From: Acidihalobacter_A sp037381185
Lineage (GTDB): Bacteria; Pseudomonadota; Gammaproteobacteria; DSM-5130; Acidihalobacteraceae
Direction: 5' to 3'
Length of the DNA stretch: 64,000 bases
Assembly: GCF_037381185.1 (NCBI RefSeq)
Contig: NZ_JARRQY010000002.1
Coordinates: 42,042-106,041 of the forward strand
Shown: positions 1 to 9,322 of the stretch, piece after piece
How positions within the stretch are numbered: the first letter of the stretch is position 1
Layout of the letters: each line of letters begins with the position of its first letter
The notes under the pieces: generated by a model
Told to the model about the DNA's origin: nothing
Database searches by the model: none
What the model saw: only the letters and a program-made list of their open reading frames with translations
Program-made: the position numbers and the translations under genes

Positions 1-960
1 GATGTCGTTGTGCGCGAGGTCAAACAGCTCGGTGGCGCTCTTTCGATCGATTCCGAGCCCGGCCGGGGCACGCGCTTCGTGGTGCGCCTGCCGTTCACGT
101 TGACGATCACCCAGGCGCTGTTGGCGCAGGCGGGAGAGCACCTGTACGCCCTGCCGTTGTCCGGTGTGGAGGGCGTGGTGCGCATGCCCATCGCGCAGCT
201 GCGCGAGATCTATGCCGAGGAGACGCCCAGTTACGAGTACCTGGGGACGCGTTATGACGTCAAAGCGCTGGAGAGCTTGCTCGGAGGGACGACGTCCCAG
301 CTGCCGGACCAGGATGGCGTGTTCTATCCGCTGTTGCTGATCCGCTCCGGCGAACATCGCGTTGCGGTGCAGGTCGATAACCTGATCGGCAGCCGTGAGA
401 TCGTGGTCAAGGCCATGGGACCGCAATTCGCTCATCTGCGCGGCGTTGCCGGCGCGACCATCCTTGGCGATGGTCGCGTGGTGTTGATCCTGGATACTTC
501 CGATCTGGTGCGCCTGGCCGGTACGCAGCCGCTGCTGACCGGGGCTGCACAGCCTGCCGAAGCCGAAGAGGAGTCGCGTCAGCCGTTGATCATGGTGGTC
601 GACGATTCGATCACCATCCGCAAGGTCACCTCGCGTATGTTGGAGCGCAACGGATTCGACGTGATGACGGCGCGCGATGGCATGGATGCGGTGGCGCAGC
701 TCGATGAACGCAAGCCCGACCTGCTGCTGACCGACATCGAAATGCCGCGCATGGATGGCTACGAGCTGTCCTCGCACGTGCGTAACGACAGCCGCTTCCG
801 CGAAATACCGATCATCGTGATTACTTCGCGCAGCGGTGAGAAACATCGCCAGCGTGCCCGGGAACTGGGCGTCGACCATTATCTCGGCAAGCCCTATCAG
901 GAAAGCGACCTGCTCGACAGCATTCGCGGCCTGTTGCGCGAGCGCAGGGCGCAGGCATGA
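1..960 (+). CDS. Hybrid CheA-type histidine kinase, C-terminal part (CheW-like + receiver)
   Basis: The reading frame is open from base 1, so the 5' part lies outside the window; 319 codons are present. The first residues (SEPGRGTRFVVRLP) match the end of a CheA HATPase domain. A CheW-like coupling domain follows (about residues 35-180). A receiver domain ends the protein (about 198-312), with the acidic pair in VVDDS, the phospho-acceptor Asp in TDIEMP, Thr in ITSR and Lys in GKPY. This HATPase-CheW-REC ending is that of ChpA/PilL-type kinases, which control type IV pilus motility. A CheW-like gene follows 38 bases later, as in chp operons. The link to pili rather than flagella is inference from that neighbour and from the PilT genes 30 kb away. 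Confidence 0.9.
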   Translation, partial: DVVVREVKQLGGALSIDSEPGRGTRFVVRLPFTLTITQALLAQAGEHLYALPLSGVEGVVRMPIAQLREIYAEETPSYEYLGTRYDVKALESLLGGTTSQLPDQDGVFYPLLLIRSGEHRVAVQVDNLIGSREIVVKAMGPQFAHLRGVAGATILGDGRVVLILDTSDLVRLAGTQPLLTGAAQPAEAEEESRQPLIMVVDDSITIRKVTSRMLERNGFDVMTARDGMDAVAQLDERKPDLLLTDIEMPRMDGYELSSHVRNDSRFREIPIIVITSRSGEKHRQRARELGVDHYLGKPYQESDLLDSIRGLLRERRAQA

Positions 961-998
961 GGCCACGTACGATGCAGTACCACCCGGAGAGTCTTTGA

Positions 999-1466
999 AT
1001 GGCTATCAGCAAACTCAATACGCTGATATTGGACATCGCCAGCGGACTGCGCGTAGCCGCGCCGCAGGCAATTCTGGCAGAAGTGATTCCGCAGCAGACG
1101 ATGAGTGCGTCCGGTTCTGCGGAAACATGGCTGTTGGGTTTCCTCGAGTGGCGCGGCGAACAGGTGCCTGTGATAGATCCCGGCGTTGCGTGCGGGTACT
1201 TGGCGCCTGAAGTGGAGGGGATTCACCGCTACGCCGTGCTGTACGCGCTGGAGCATATCGTCGGCCTGAACTACTACGCCGTGCCGCTGTCGGCGATTCC
1301 GCATCCGGTGCGTGTGAGCGCCGAGGATGTGCTGACCGATGACGTGTCCACGCCGATACTTTGTCCGGGGGTCGCCGCAACGGTCCAGATCGAGGGTCAG
1401 TCGGTGACGATTCCCGATTTTCCGTACCTGGAGCATCAGATCGAGCAGGAACTCACACGGTTGTAA
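999..1466 (+). CDS. CheW-like chemotaxis adaptor (ChpC-like)
   Basis: A 155-residue protein made of a single CheW-like domain. It has no kinase or receiver part, so it should be a scaffold joining receptor and CheA-type kinase in the cytoplasm. The ATG is preceded by a good ribosome site (GGAGAG, 987-992). It lies 38 bases after the hybrid kinase on the same strand and is probably the last gene of that operon, because the next gene converges on it. The short CheW-like protein after a ChpA-type kinase resembles ChpC of pseudomonads. Overall similarity to CheW cannot be measured here, and PilI is an alternative assignment. Confidence 0.8.
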   Translation: MAISKLNTLILDIASGLRVAAPQAILAEVIPQQTMSASGSAETWLLGFLEWRGEQVPVIDPGVACGYLAPEVEGIHRYAVLYALEHIVGLNYYAVPLSAIPHPVRVSAEDVLTDDVSTPILCPGVAATVQIEGQSVTIPDFPYLEHQIEQELTRL

Positions 1467-1515
1467 ACGGGAACTCGCCGCGCTGAGTGTGGACATGGAG
1501 TGTGGTCCTGCGGTT

Positions 1516-4047
1516 TCAGCCCACGGCTGGTCGGCAGTAGAGGCGGTCGAAATCCTCCGACGGCACGGCAGCTCCGAAAAGGTTTCCCTGCAGCACGTCA
1601 CAGCGCATTTGACGCAGGCAAGCGGCCTGTTCCTGAGTTTCCACCCCTTCGCCGACCACTTTCAGTCGCAGTTCATGGGCCAGATTGATGGTGGCCGAGA
1701 CGACTGCGCGCGTTTCGGCGCTGTCGGTCAATTCCTCGACGAAGCTGCGGTCTATTTTCAGATAGTCCAGCGGGAAGCGGCGCAGGTACGCCAGCGACGA
1801 ATAGCCGGTGCCGAAATCGTCGATCGAGACGTGGATGCCCTTTCCCCGCATCGCTTCCAGCAAGGAAGCGTGGCTTTCGGCGTCCGTCATGAGTACGGAT
1901 TCGGTAATTTCCAGGCCGAGTTGGCCGGGCGCGACGCCGGCGCGCTCGAGACTGTTGCAGATGTTTCCTAACAGGTTCGGGTCGGAAAGCTGGGTCGGTG
2001 ACAGGTTTACCGCGATCGGTACACCGCCGAGTGCGAGGTGTCGTACGGTAAGTTCCAGAATGTGCTGGCCGATCGTCTGGATCTGGCCGGTTTCCTCGGC
2101 CAATGCGATGAACTCGTCCGGAGGGACAGTTCCCCACTGAGGGTGATGCCAGCGCGCCAGGGCTTCGGCGCCCACGGTCGTACCGGAGACGGCGTCCACC
2201 AGCGGCTGCAGATGCACTTGAATCTGATCGTGCTCCAGTGCTTGGCGCAATCCGGTCTCCAACTGCAGCCGGCGTTGCACCTGTCCGTCCATGGTGGCGG
2301 TGAACAGCCGGTAGGTATTGCGCCCGCGTTCCTTGGCGCGATACATGGCGATGTCGGCATTCTTGATCAGGGTGTCCAGATTGTCGCCGTCCTCGGGGTA
2401 GAAGGCGATGCCGATGCTGCAGGTTAGCACCAGTTCGCGTCCGGCTGCATGCACGGGACGGGTCAGTTCATCGACGATTCGTCGGGCGGTGTTCGCCGCA
2501 TCGTCGTAATGCGGTGTGTCCGGCAACAGGATCAGGAACTCGTCGCCGCCGGTGCGGGCGACCGTGTCATCCTCGCGCACGCAGCGGCGCAGACGCTGTG
2601 CCACGTGCTCCAGCATGTTGTCGCCGATATTGTGTCCGAGCGTGTCGTTGATGTTCTTGAAGCGGTCGAGATCGACGAACATCACCGCGAGCTGTTGGCG
2701 GTGGCGGTGGGCATGCGCGATGGCCATGGACAGCCGATCATAGAACAGGCGCCGGTTGGGCAGGTCGGTCAGCGGATCGTAGTAGGCGAGATGGCGAATC
2801 TGCTGTTCGGTCTTCTTGATTTCGGAAATGTCGCTGAATAGTGCGGCATAGTGCTCCAGCGCACCGTCCTCGCCGTTGATGGCAGTGATGGTCAGCAGCT
2901 CCGGATATATCTCGCCGTTCTTGCGCCGGTTCCAGATTTCTCCCTGCCAGTGTCCGAAACGATTGATCGAGTCCCACATTGCGGAGTAGAACGTCTTGTC
3001 GTGCCTGCCCGAACTGAGCAGGGAGGGACGCTGCCCGACCGCTTCCTCCTGTGTGTATCCGGTCAGTCGGGTGAAGGCAGGGTTGACTTGTTCGATGACG
3101 CCGTCGGCGTTCGTGATCACTACCCCTTCAAGCGAGTTCTCGATGACCTTTTCGGTCAGGCGCAGATTGCGCTGCGACACGGCCAGCGCTTGATCGGCCT
3201 GGCGCAGCTCATCCACATAGGCGAGTTCGAGGCCGGAGAGCAGGTCGGTGAAACTCAGCAGACCGATAAGCTCGCCATCGTCGAGCACGCCGACGTGCCG
3301 TATCTGGCGCTCGCTCATCAGGCTGCGCGCTTGATACAGGCTGGTGTCGGGCGTGACGGTGACGAGGTGCTGTGTCGCCAGTTCTCCGACGGAGAGGTTC
3401 CCCCTGCGTGCGGCGATCTGCCGTACCAGGTCGCGTTCGGTCAGTATGCCCCAGCGTCTGTCGGCCAGTGAAACCAATACGGCGTCGGTTCGTGCCTCGT
3501 GCATACGCCGGGTGGCCTCGCTGAGCGGCGTGTCGCGGCCGATGCGTTCGGCTTCGCCGTGCAGGATACTGCCAACCGTGCGAAAGCTGAGATAGTGTTC
3601 AAGGCCATGGTGGCGGACGACGTCGGTTTGCGAGACTACGCCGCTCATGCTGCCGTCGGTTTCGACCACCAGCAGATGACGGACGTGTCCGTCCCGGAAG
3701 CGCTCGGATGCGGCCGCCAGTGGCGCATCCGAATCTATGGTCAGGATTGGTGCGCTCATTACCTGGCGGATGGGGGTGTTCAGCGCTTGCGGATCTTCGA
3801 AGTCGACGCGCAGCGCATCGCGTTCGGTCCAGATCCCGACAGGTTGGTCGCCCTCGATCACGACGATGGAGCTGCATCGGTTGTGCTGCATCAACGAGGC
3901 CGCTTCGTGCAGCGGCGTATCGGCATGGCACTTGATGATGTCGCGATTGGGAGGCAGAAGCTCCCTGATCCGCGGAAGACTCTTGTCGTCGTCGCGCGTT
4001 TGACGGTCGACGGTGTCGGTCACCGGCGGCGTGCGGTGTCTTGGCAT
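1516..4047 (-). CDS. Cyclic-di-GMP signalling protein: four CBS motifs, PAS, GGDEF and EAL
   Basis: About 843 residues from the chosen ATG; an upstream TTG at 4107 would add 20 residues, and neither start has a clear ribosome site. Order of parts: four CBS motifs (two Bateman pairs, about residues 15-290), a PAS domain (about 310-420), a diguanylate cyclase domain with intact GGDEF, and a phosphodiesterase domain with intact EAL (GAEALARW) and the DDFGTG loop. Both catalytic signatures are present, so the protein may make and break c-di-GMP. CBS pairs usually bind adenine nucleotides, which suggests energy-state input. There is no transmembrane segment. It converges with the CheW-like gene, 49 bases apart. 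Confidence 0.9.
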   Translation of the reverse strand: MPRHRTPPVTDTVDRQTRDDDKSLPRIRELLPPNRDIIKCHADTPLHEAASLMQHNRCSSIVVIEGDQPVGIWTERDALRVDFEDPQALNTPIRQVMSAPILTIDSDAPLAAASERFRDGHVRHLLVVETDGSMSGVVSQTDVVRHHGLEHYLSFRTVGSILHGEAERIGRDTPLSEATRRMHEARTDAVLVSLADRRWGILTERDLVRQIAARRGNLSVGELATQHLVTVTPDTSLYQARSLMSERQIRHVGVLDDGELIGLLSFTDLLSGLELAYVDELRQADQALAVSQRNLRLTEKVIENSLEGVVITNADGVIEQVNPAFTRLTGYTQEEAVGQRPSLLSSGRHDKTFYSAMWDSINRFGHWQGEIWNRRKNGEIYPELLTITAINGEDGALEHYAALFSDISEIKKTEQQIRHLAYYDPLTDLPNRRLFYDRLSMAIAHAHRHRQQLAVMFVDLDRFKNINDTLGHNIGDNMLEHVAQRLRRCVREDDTVARTGGDEFLILLPDTPHYDDAANTARRIVDELTRPVHAAGRELVLTCSIGIAFYPEDGDNLDTLIKNADIAMYRAKERGRNTYRLFTATMDGQVQRRLQLETGLRQALEHDQIQVHLQPLVDAVSGTTVGAEALARWHHPQWGTVPPDEFIALAEETGQIQTIGQHILELTVRHLALGGVPIAVNLSPTQLSDPNLLGNICNSLERAGVAPGQLGLEITESVLMTDAESHASLLEAMRGKGIHVSIDDFGTGYSSLAYLRRFPLDYLKIDRSFVEELTDSAETRAVVSATINLAHELRLKVVGEGVETQEQAACLRQMRCDVLQGNLFGAAVPSEDFDRLYCRPAVG

Positions 4048-4140
4048 GTTTTTTCGGCTTGATGGCGGGCGTGGTTTTGCGGCGTTATTTCCGCTCGATG
4101 ATAGCAAACGACATAGCAGTAATGGGGGGGCGAGCTGGCA

Positions 4141-4641
4141 TCAGTCGTCGTTCGGTTCTTCGGAAGAAGATAAGGCGCCTTGCGGGGCAGCGATGAGTTC
4201 GCCCAATTGGTGTTTGGCGATATGCCGGATAAGTGTGACGCTCAAACGGCGCCGGGATGGCAGTATTCTGCTTCTCAGGGCCCGGTTTTCGAACAGGCAG
4301 GCTTCGACAGATGGTGCGTAGGGCCGGTCGCGGCTCACCCTCAGAATACGCCCCAGATTGACGCCGCGTCCGTCATCAAGTAGCAGTATGTGCGGATACA
4401 GATGATGCGCCGGGTCGGGGCGCGGAAAGTCGACGATGGCCAATAGCTCGTAGGGTGTACCGGACATGCGTGCTGACACGTGCTGTGCGTCGAAACGTGC
4501 TTCGACCAGATACACGCTTTGGCCTACGGCGCTTCGTAGCCGCGAAAGTTGTTCGTCGTATTCATCCGACGGCCACAATGCAGGGCCTGATGCGGCAGTC
4601 GGTTCGAGTTTTTTGGAACCCACCTCAAAATACCCCGCCAT
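4141..4641 (-). CDS. Hypothetical protein, 166 residues
   Basis: I do not recognise the family. The protein is soluble, with no signal peptide or membrane segment. It has an acidic C-terminus (SSSEEPNDD) and a basic stretch around RSRILPSRRRLSV. A central part (YELLAIVDFPRPDPAHHLYPHILLL) looks like folded beta structure. It lies upstream of the CBS-PAS-GGDEF-EAL gene on the same strand, about 93 bases before its ATG, so the two may be cotranscribed. A role in the same signalling pathway is only inference from position. The frame is long, has sensible composition and no better frame competes, so it is probably real. Confidence 0.6.
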   Translation of the reverse strand: MAGYFEVGSKKLEPTAASGPALWPSDEYDEQLSRLRSAVGQSVYLVEARFDAQHVSARMSGTPYELLAIVDFPRPDPAHHLYPHILLLDDGRGVNLGRILRVSRDRPYAPSVEACLFENRALRSRILPSRRRLSVTLIRHIAKHQLGELIAAPQGALSSSEEPNDD

Positions 4642-4712
4642 GGGCCGAAGGTGTGCTGGTGGGGAATTCTGTTAGCTGTCCTCTGCGCATGAGCGACAGC
4701 ATAACAGTATGC

Positions 4713-5831
4713 TCAGGCGATACGTTGCTCGGTCTGAGGATCGAAGAACACGGCCTTGGCCAGATCGAACAGCAGTTCCATACGCTCTCCGGGCTGCTTG
4801 GCCTCCGGCGGATGCACGCGGCAAATGACCTTTGTATCGTTTAGGTGAATGAAGATCAGCGTGTCTGGCCCGGTCGGCTCGATGATGTCGACGGTGGCCG
4901 TCATCAGCCGGGTGTCGGCTTCGTCGAGCTGCGAAACGCGTTTGTGGGTGATCTGCTCGGGGCGTATGCCGAGAATGACCTTTTGCCCGTTGCGCTCCCG
5001 CAATGCAGCCTGGGCATGGTCTGGCGCTTGCATCACCAATCGGTTGTCGCCTTCCTGCATCTGCAGTCCCGCACCCTGATCGTCGACCGTGATCTCACAA
5101 GGAATGAAGTTCATCGAGGGCGAACCGATGAAACCGGCCACGAAAAGATTCGCTGGGTTGTCGTAGATTTCCTGCGGCGAGCCGAGCTGCTGGATCTGGC
5201 CGTCGTTCATGACCGCGATCAGGTCGCCCAGAGTCATTGCCTCGATCTGGTCGTGGGTGACATAAACGATGGTGGTCTGAATGCGTTGATGCAGGCGCTT
5301 GAGTTCGTCGCGCATTTCCACGCGCAGCTTGGCGTCCAGATTGGACAGAGGCTCGTCGAACAGGAACAGCGCCGGATCGCGTGCGATGGCGCGGCCGATC
5401 GCCACGCGCTGGCGCTGTCCGCCGGACAGTTCGCGCGGCTTGCGCTCGAGCAGGTGGTCGATCTGTAGCATGGCGGCAACGTCCTTGAGAGTGCGTTCCC
5501 GTTCTTCCCGCGGGACCTTGCGGATCTGCAGACCGAACAGGATGTTCTGGCGCACCGTCATGCTCGGATACAGCGCGTAGGACTGGAACACCATGGCGAT
5601 GTCGCGATCGCGCGGACTGAGATCGTTGACCCGGCGGTCATTGATGTGGATGTCGCCGCCGGTGGATGCCTCCAGACCGGCGATGATATTGAGCAGGGTT
5701 GATTTGCCGCAGCCGGAAGGTCCGACCAGGATCAGAAACTGATTGTCGCTGGTCTCGATGTCGATACCTTTGAGAACCTCGACGTTGTTTCCGAAAGTCT
5801 TGTGTACGTTGCGGATGCTGAGCTTACCCAT
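4713..5831 (-). CDS. Sugar ABC transporter ATP-binding protein (UgpC/MsmX/MalK family)
   Basis: A 372-residue ATPase with Walker A GPSGCGKST (residues 37-45), signature LSGGQRQRVA, Walker B FLFDEP and the switch His (VTHDQ). The C-terminal 130 residues form the OB-like regulatory extension of carbohydrate importers (GIRPEQI near residue 290). It energises the two permeases encoded just upstream, with a 52-base gap, and is the last gene of a four-gene minus-strand operon. UgpC/MsmX-type ATPases may serve more than one transporter. The family assignment is firm; the sugar cannot be read from this subunit. Confidence 0.95.
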   Translation of the reverse strand: MGKLSIRNVHKTFGNNVEVLKGIDIETSDNQFLILVGPSGCGKSTLLNIIAGLEASTGGDIHINDRRVNDLSPRDRDIAMVFQSYALYPSMTVRQNILFGLQIRKVPREERERTLKDVAAMLQIDHLLERKPRELSGGQRQRVAIGRAIARDPALFLFDEPLSNLDAKLRVEMRDELKRLHQRIQTTIVYVTHDQIEAMTLGDLIAVMNDGQIQQLGSPQEIYDNPANLFVAGFIGSPSMNFIPCEITVDDQGAGLQMQEGDNRLVMQAPDHAQAALRERNGQKVILGIRPEQITHKRVSQLDEADTRLMTATVDIIEPTGPDTLIFIHLNDTKVICRVHPPEAKQPGERMELLFDLAKAVFFDPQTEQRIA

Positions 5832-5883
5832 GTCGCTGCGTCTCTGCTCTCTGGTGATGGATGGATGATGAGGGCGCTGCGGC

Positions 5884-6765
5884 TCAGCCCTTGACCGAGC
5901 CGGCGGTCAGCCCGCGCACGAAGTATTTGCCGGCGATCAGATAGACCAGCAGCGTCGGCAGTGCAGCGATCAGGGCTGCCGCCATGTCGACGTTATAGCG
6001 ACGTACACCGGTCGAGGTGTTTACGAGATTGTTCAGCGCGACGGTGATGGGGTGGATAGCGCCGGATGTGAACACGACCCCGAACAGGAAGTCGTTCCAG
6101 ATCTGGGTGAACTGCCAGATGATGGTGACCATGAATATTGGCGTCGAGACCGGCAACAGGATGCGCCAGAAAATGGTGAAGAAGCCAGCGCCGTCGATCA
6201 TCGCCGCTTTGACCAGCTCGTTGGGAATGGTCACGTAGAAATTTCGGAAAAACAAGGTCGTAAAGGCCAGGCCGTAAATTACATGCACCATTACGAGACC
6301 GGCGATGGTGTTTTCCAAATGAATCTTGCCGAGTACCCAGGCCATGGGCAGCAGAATCATCTGGAACGGGATGAAAGTGCCGATCAACAGCAGGGAGAAG
6401 AACAGATCGCTGCCGCGAAAACGCCATTTGGTCAGTACGTAGCCATTCACCGCGCCGAATGCGGTGGAGATCAGAACGGCCGGTATGACCAGGTGTACGG
6501 AATTCCAGAAATACACCTGAACACCTTGGCAGGTGGCGCCGGAGCAGGCGCTGGACCATGCTTCCCGCCATGCGTCGAAGGTCGGGCGAAGGGGAAGCGA
6601 CAGCAGGTTGCCGAGGTGGACTTCCTGCAGCGATTTGAGCGACGTGATGACGATCACGTAAAGCGGCGTTAGATAGAACAGTGCCGCAAAGACGAGGATC
6701 GCGTAGATCCCGATCCTTGCCGCTCGCGGAGTGTGTGAATGCACGCTGTGGTCGCGCTCAGACAT
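5884..6765 (-). CDS. Sugar ABC transporter permease (MalG/GtsC-like)
   Basis: A 293-residue inner-membrane protein with about six hydrophobic segments. The EAA-loop that contacts the ATPase is visible as ELVKAAMIDGAGFFTIFWRI. It is the second permease of a CUT1 carbohydrate importer. Its ATG overlaps the 3' end of the upstream permease gene by 8 bases (5' end at 6765, upstream stop at 6758), which points to translational coupling. The C-terminal VRGLTAGSVKG is typical of MalG-type subunits. It pairs with the larger-loop permease and the periplasmic binding protein of the same operon. Confidence 0.94.
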   Translation of the reverse strand: MSERDHSVHSHTPRAARIGIYAILVFAALFYLTPLYVIVITSLKSLQEVHLGNLLSLPLRPTFDAWREAWSSACSGATCQGVQVYFWNSVHLVIPAVLISTAFGAVNGYVLTKWRFRGSDLFFSLLLIGTFIPFQMILLPMAWVLGKIHLENTIAGLVMVHVIYGLAFTTLFFRNFYVTIPNELVKAAMIDGAGFFTIFWRILLPVSTPIFMVTIIWQFTQIWNDFLFGVVFTSGAIHPITVALNNLVNTSTGVRRYNVDMAAALIAALPTLLVYLIAGKYFVRGLTAGSVKG

Positions 6766-7669
6766 CGCTCTTCCTCCGCGATTCGAGCAGAATGAAGGGG
6801 CCGACCAACAAGCCCACCGCGACCAGCATCATGACCGCGCTGGCGGCGCCCAAGGCGATCTGACCGCGCTGGAACGCGAAGTCGTACATGAAATTTGCCG
6901 GCAGGTAGGTTGAGAAGCCGGGACCGCCGCCGGTCATCGCCATGATCAGGTCGAAGCTCTTGATGGCAAGTCCGGTCAGTAGAATCAGAGCGCTGAAAAA
7001 AGATGGTCTTAGGCTGGGTATGATCACGCTCCAGTAGATGCGCGGCAGACTGGCGCCGTCAATCATCGCCGCCTTGATGACGGAGTCGTCGACACCCCTC
7101 AGGCCGGCTAGAAACAGTGCCATGACGAAGCCCGAGGATTGCCAGACGGCGGCGACGACCACGGTGTAGATCGCCATTTTCGGATTGATCAGCCAGTCGA
7201 AGCTGAAATGCGTGAAACCCAGGTCATGCACCAGTTTTTCCAGACCCAGCCCAGGGTTGAGCATCCATTTCCAGGCCACGCCTGTGACGATCAGCGATAG
7301 CGCCATCGGGTACAGGTAAATCGCCCGGAAGATACCTTCGCCGCGGATACGTTGATCCAGGAGAATGGCGAGGAAGAGGCCGATGGCCATCGACAGGCCG
7401 ATATAGAGTGTGCCGAAGATGCCGAGGTTGATCAGCGACGTCCACCAGATGCCGTTTCCGAAAAGATAGCGGTACTGTGCGAGCCCTGCCCACACGTTGT
7501 TAGGCAACAATGTGGAACGCGTCAGCGACAGCCATATCGTCCACAGAATGAACCCGTAAAGAAAAAAGACTGCGGCCAGAAAGGTCGGGCTCAGTACCAG
7601 TTTTGGCATCAGCCGTTGCAGCGTATCTCGCACCCCGGGACGGGGTGGCGTGTCGTGCGCGTCGCTCAT
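6758..7669 (-). CDS. Sugar ABC transporter permease (MalF/UgpA/GtsB-like)
   Basis: A 303-residue membrane protein with six predicted segments. Its EAA-loop reads VIKAAMIDGASLPRIYW. The sequence MTGGGPGFSTYLPANFMYDFAF is characteristic of CUT1 first permeases. It forms the translocation pore with the overlapping downstream permease. A 115-base gap with a strong hairpin separates it from the binding-protein gene upstream, which may set the ratio of binding protein to membrane subunits. Confidence 0.94.
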   Translation of the reverse strand: MSDAHDTPPRPGVRDTLQRLMPKLVLSPTFLAAVFFLYGFILWTIWLSLTRSTLLPNNVWAGLAQYRYLFGNGIWWTSLINLGIFGTLYIGLSMAIGLFLAILLDQRIRGEGIFRAIYLYPMALSLIVTGVAWKWMLNPGLGLEKLVHDLGFTHFSFDWLINPKMAIYTVVVAAVWQSSGFVMALFLAGLRGVDDSVIKAAMIDGASLPRIYWSVIIPSLRPSFFSALILLTGLAIKSFDLIMAMTGGGPGFSTYLPANFMYDFAFQRGQIALGAASAVMMLVAVGLLVGPFILLESRRKSDV

Positions 7670-7737
7670 GACGGAGTCTCGCTTATGAAAAGGGCTTATC
7701 CCAGCAATATGGGATAGGGTGCATGTGCCCGCAAAAT

Positions 7738-7773
7738 CCGTCTATGCCCGGTTTCTTGGCCGGGCATAGACGG
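7738..7773 (-). promoter_or_regulatory. Perfect 14-bp hairpin between binding-protein and permease genes
   Basis: Bases 7738-7751 and 7760-7773 are exact inverted repeats around an 8-base loop. The hairpin lies 12 bases after the stop of the periplasmic binding-protein gene on the minus strand. On the transcript it is followed by a short U-run only (ATTTTG), so it probably stabilises the upstream message or ends part of the transcripts rather than all. Such hairpins are well known after binding-protein genes in ABC importer operons. Confidence 0.65.
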
Positions 7774-7784
7774 GGGCGAACCTA

Positions 7785-9062
7785 TCAGAGCTGAGACTTG
7801 GCCACGGCCACTTGTTTGGCCAGCTGTTCGGCTGCCGTTTTCGCACTCATATTGGAGTTGTAGAACTGTCCGAGCACGTCGAAGATGGCGCCAGTGGTGG
7901 CGTTATAGGTCGACATGTTCTGCGACATGCTGGGTACCAGAGCATTGTTCTTCGAGGCTTGAGTGAAGTCCTTGGCCGATTTTTGGGCACAGGCATTGAA
8001 GCTGCCCATCGGCGTTCCCATGCGTGCGGGGATAGAGCCTTTGACCTTGTTGAACAGGATCTGGAACTTTTCCGACATCACGGTTTTAGCCATCGCGGCC
8101 TGCGCTGCGCGAGCGGACGCGCTGTTCTGCTTGAAGAAGACCATCGTGTCGACGTTGTAGATGAAGCTGCCGTTGGTGCCGGGGAAAGCGGCGCACTGAA
8201 CGTCCTTGCCGGGCGTCTTGTTCATCACCATCAGCGTACCTTCGGCCCAGTCGCCCATGAACTGCATGGCCGCCTGCCCGTTGGCGACCATCGCCGTGTC
8301 ATGATTCCAGGAACGGCCGGTGCCGTTGGGATCGGTGTATTTTTGAAGTACGCGCAAGCGTTCGAATGCCTTGACCATGGTCGGGCTGTTGAGGGCCTTG
8401 GGGTCGAGTTTGACGAAGGCGTCGTTATAGAATTTCGGTCCACCGGTCGCTAGTACAACGGGGCCGAACTCGGTCGCCACCTGCCAGGTGTTGCCTCCGC
8501 CCGCAATCGGAATGATGCCTGCCGCCTTGATTTTCTTCAGCGCGACGACCAGTTCGTCCCAGGTGGCGGGTACGGACTCGACGCCGGCTTTCTTGAGCAG
8601 TTTCGGGTTGACCCACATCCAGTTGACGCGGTGGTTGTCGAACGGCACCGCAACATAGTTGCCGTCGTACTTCAGCAGGCTGAGAAATGCCGGATCGAGC
8701 AGCTTGTTCCAATGCTGCGACTTCGCCACCGCGTTCATGTTCCCGAGAAGACCGGTCTGGCCCCATTGCTGGATGCTGACGCCTTTGATCTGCGCGGCAC
8801 CCGGTACATTGCCGGACACGATGCGGGACTTGAGGATGGTGCGCGCGTTGCCGCCGCCGCCGCCGGCAACGGCATCGTTGACCATCTTGATGCCCTGCTT
8901 GCTCAACATCTGCTGCAGGACGCCCATCGCCTTGGATTCAGAGCCGGATGTCCACCAGTTGAGTACGTCAACCGTGGGTTCGGCGGCCATTGCATGACCT
9001 GCCAAGCAGGCGCAGGACAGGGCGACGGCGCTCGCCAAGTGTTTCACACGAAAATTGAGCAT
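7785..9062 (-). CDS. Periplasmic sugar-binding protein of the ABC importer (glucose/mannose GtsA-like)
   Basis: A 425-residue secreted protein with signal peptide (hydrophobic residues about 9-25, cleavage near HAMA-AEP). The mature part starts VDVLNWWTSGSESKA, a pattern I associate with glucose/mannose binding proteins of GtsABCD-type importers. It captures the sugar in the periplasm and delivers it to the two permeases. First gene of the operon: binding protein, two permeases, ATPase. The ATG has a purine-rich site upstream (GGAGGA in ACGGAGGAGATC). The assignment to glucose is by family resemblance only; other hexoses or oligosaccharides are possible. Confidence 0.9.
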   Translation of the reverse strand: MLNFRVKHLASAVALSCACLAGHAMAAEPTVDVLNWWTSGSESKAMGVLQQMLSKQGIKMVNDAVAGGGGGNARTILKSRIVSGNVPGAAQIKGVSIQQWGQTGLLGNMNAVAKSQHWNKLLDPAFLSLLKYDGNYVAVPFDNHRVNWMWVNPKLLKKAGVESVPATWDELVVALKKIKAAGIIPIAGGGNTWQVATEFGPVVLATGGPKFYNDAFVKLDPKALNSPTMVKAFERLRVLQKYTDPNGTGRSWNHDTAMVANGQAAMQFMGDWAEGTLMVMNKTPGKDVQCAAFPGTNGSFIYNVDTMVFFKQNSASARAAQAAMAKTVMSEKFQILFNKVKGSIPARMGTPMGSFNACAQKSAKDFTQASKNNALVPSMSQNMSTYNATTGAIFDVLGQFYNSNMSAKTAAEQLAKQVAVAKSQL

Positions 9063-9322
9063 GATCTCCTCCGTAAGAATCGCTGTAGTTGTGTTGCAAA
9101 GGTATCTCGTCTCAGCACAGGCATGCCCGCATTTGCTCGCATCCGTAGGGCTCGCGCAATCTTGTGCGGAGAGAGTTGCGTTCAGGTCTGCGTTGGGATT
9201 CTAGTCCGCGAGGCGATGCCGTCAATACTGCCCTGGTTCCTTGTTGATTTTGGTCATGGCCTTGTCACGTTCCCAGATTAGCCTGTACTGGGGCTAAAAA
9301 CACGTTCCTGAGGGGGGACACG

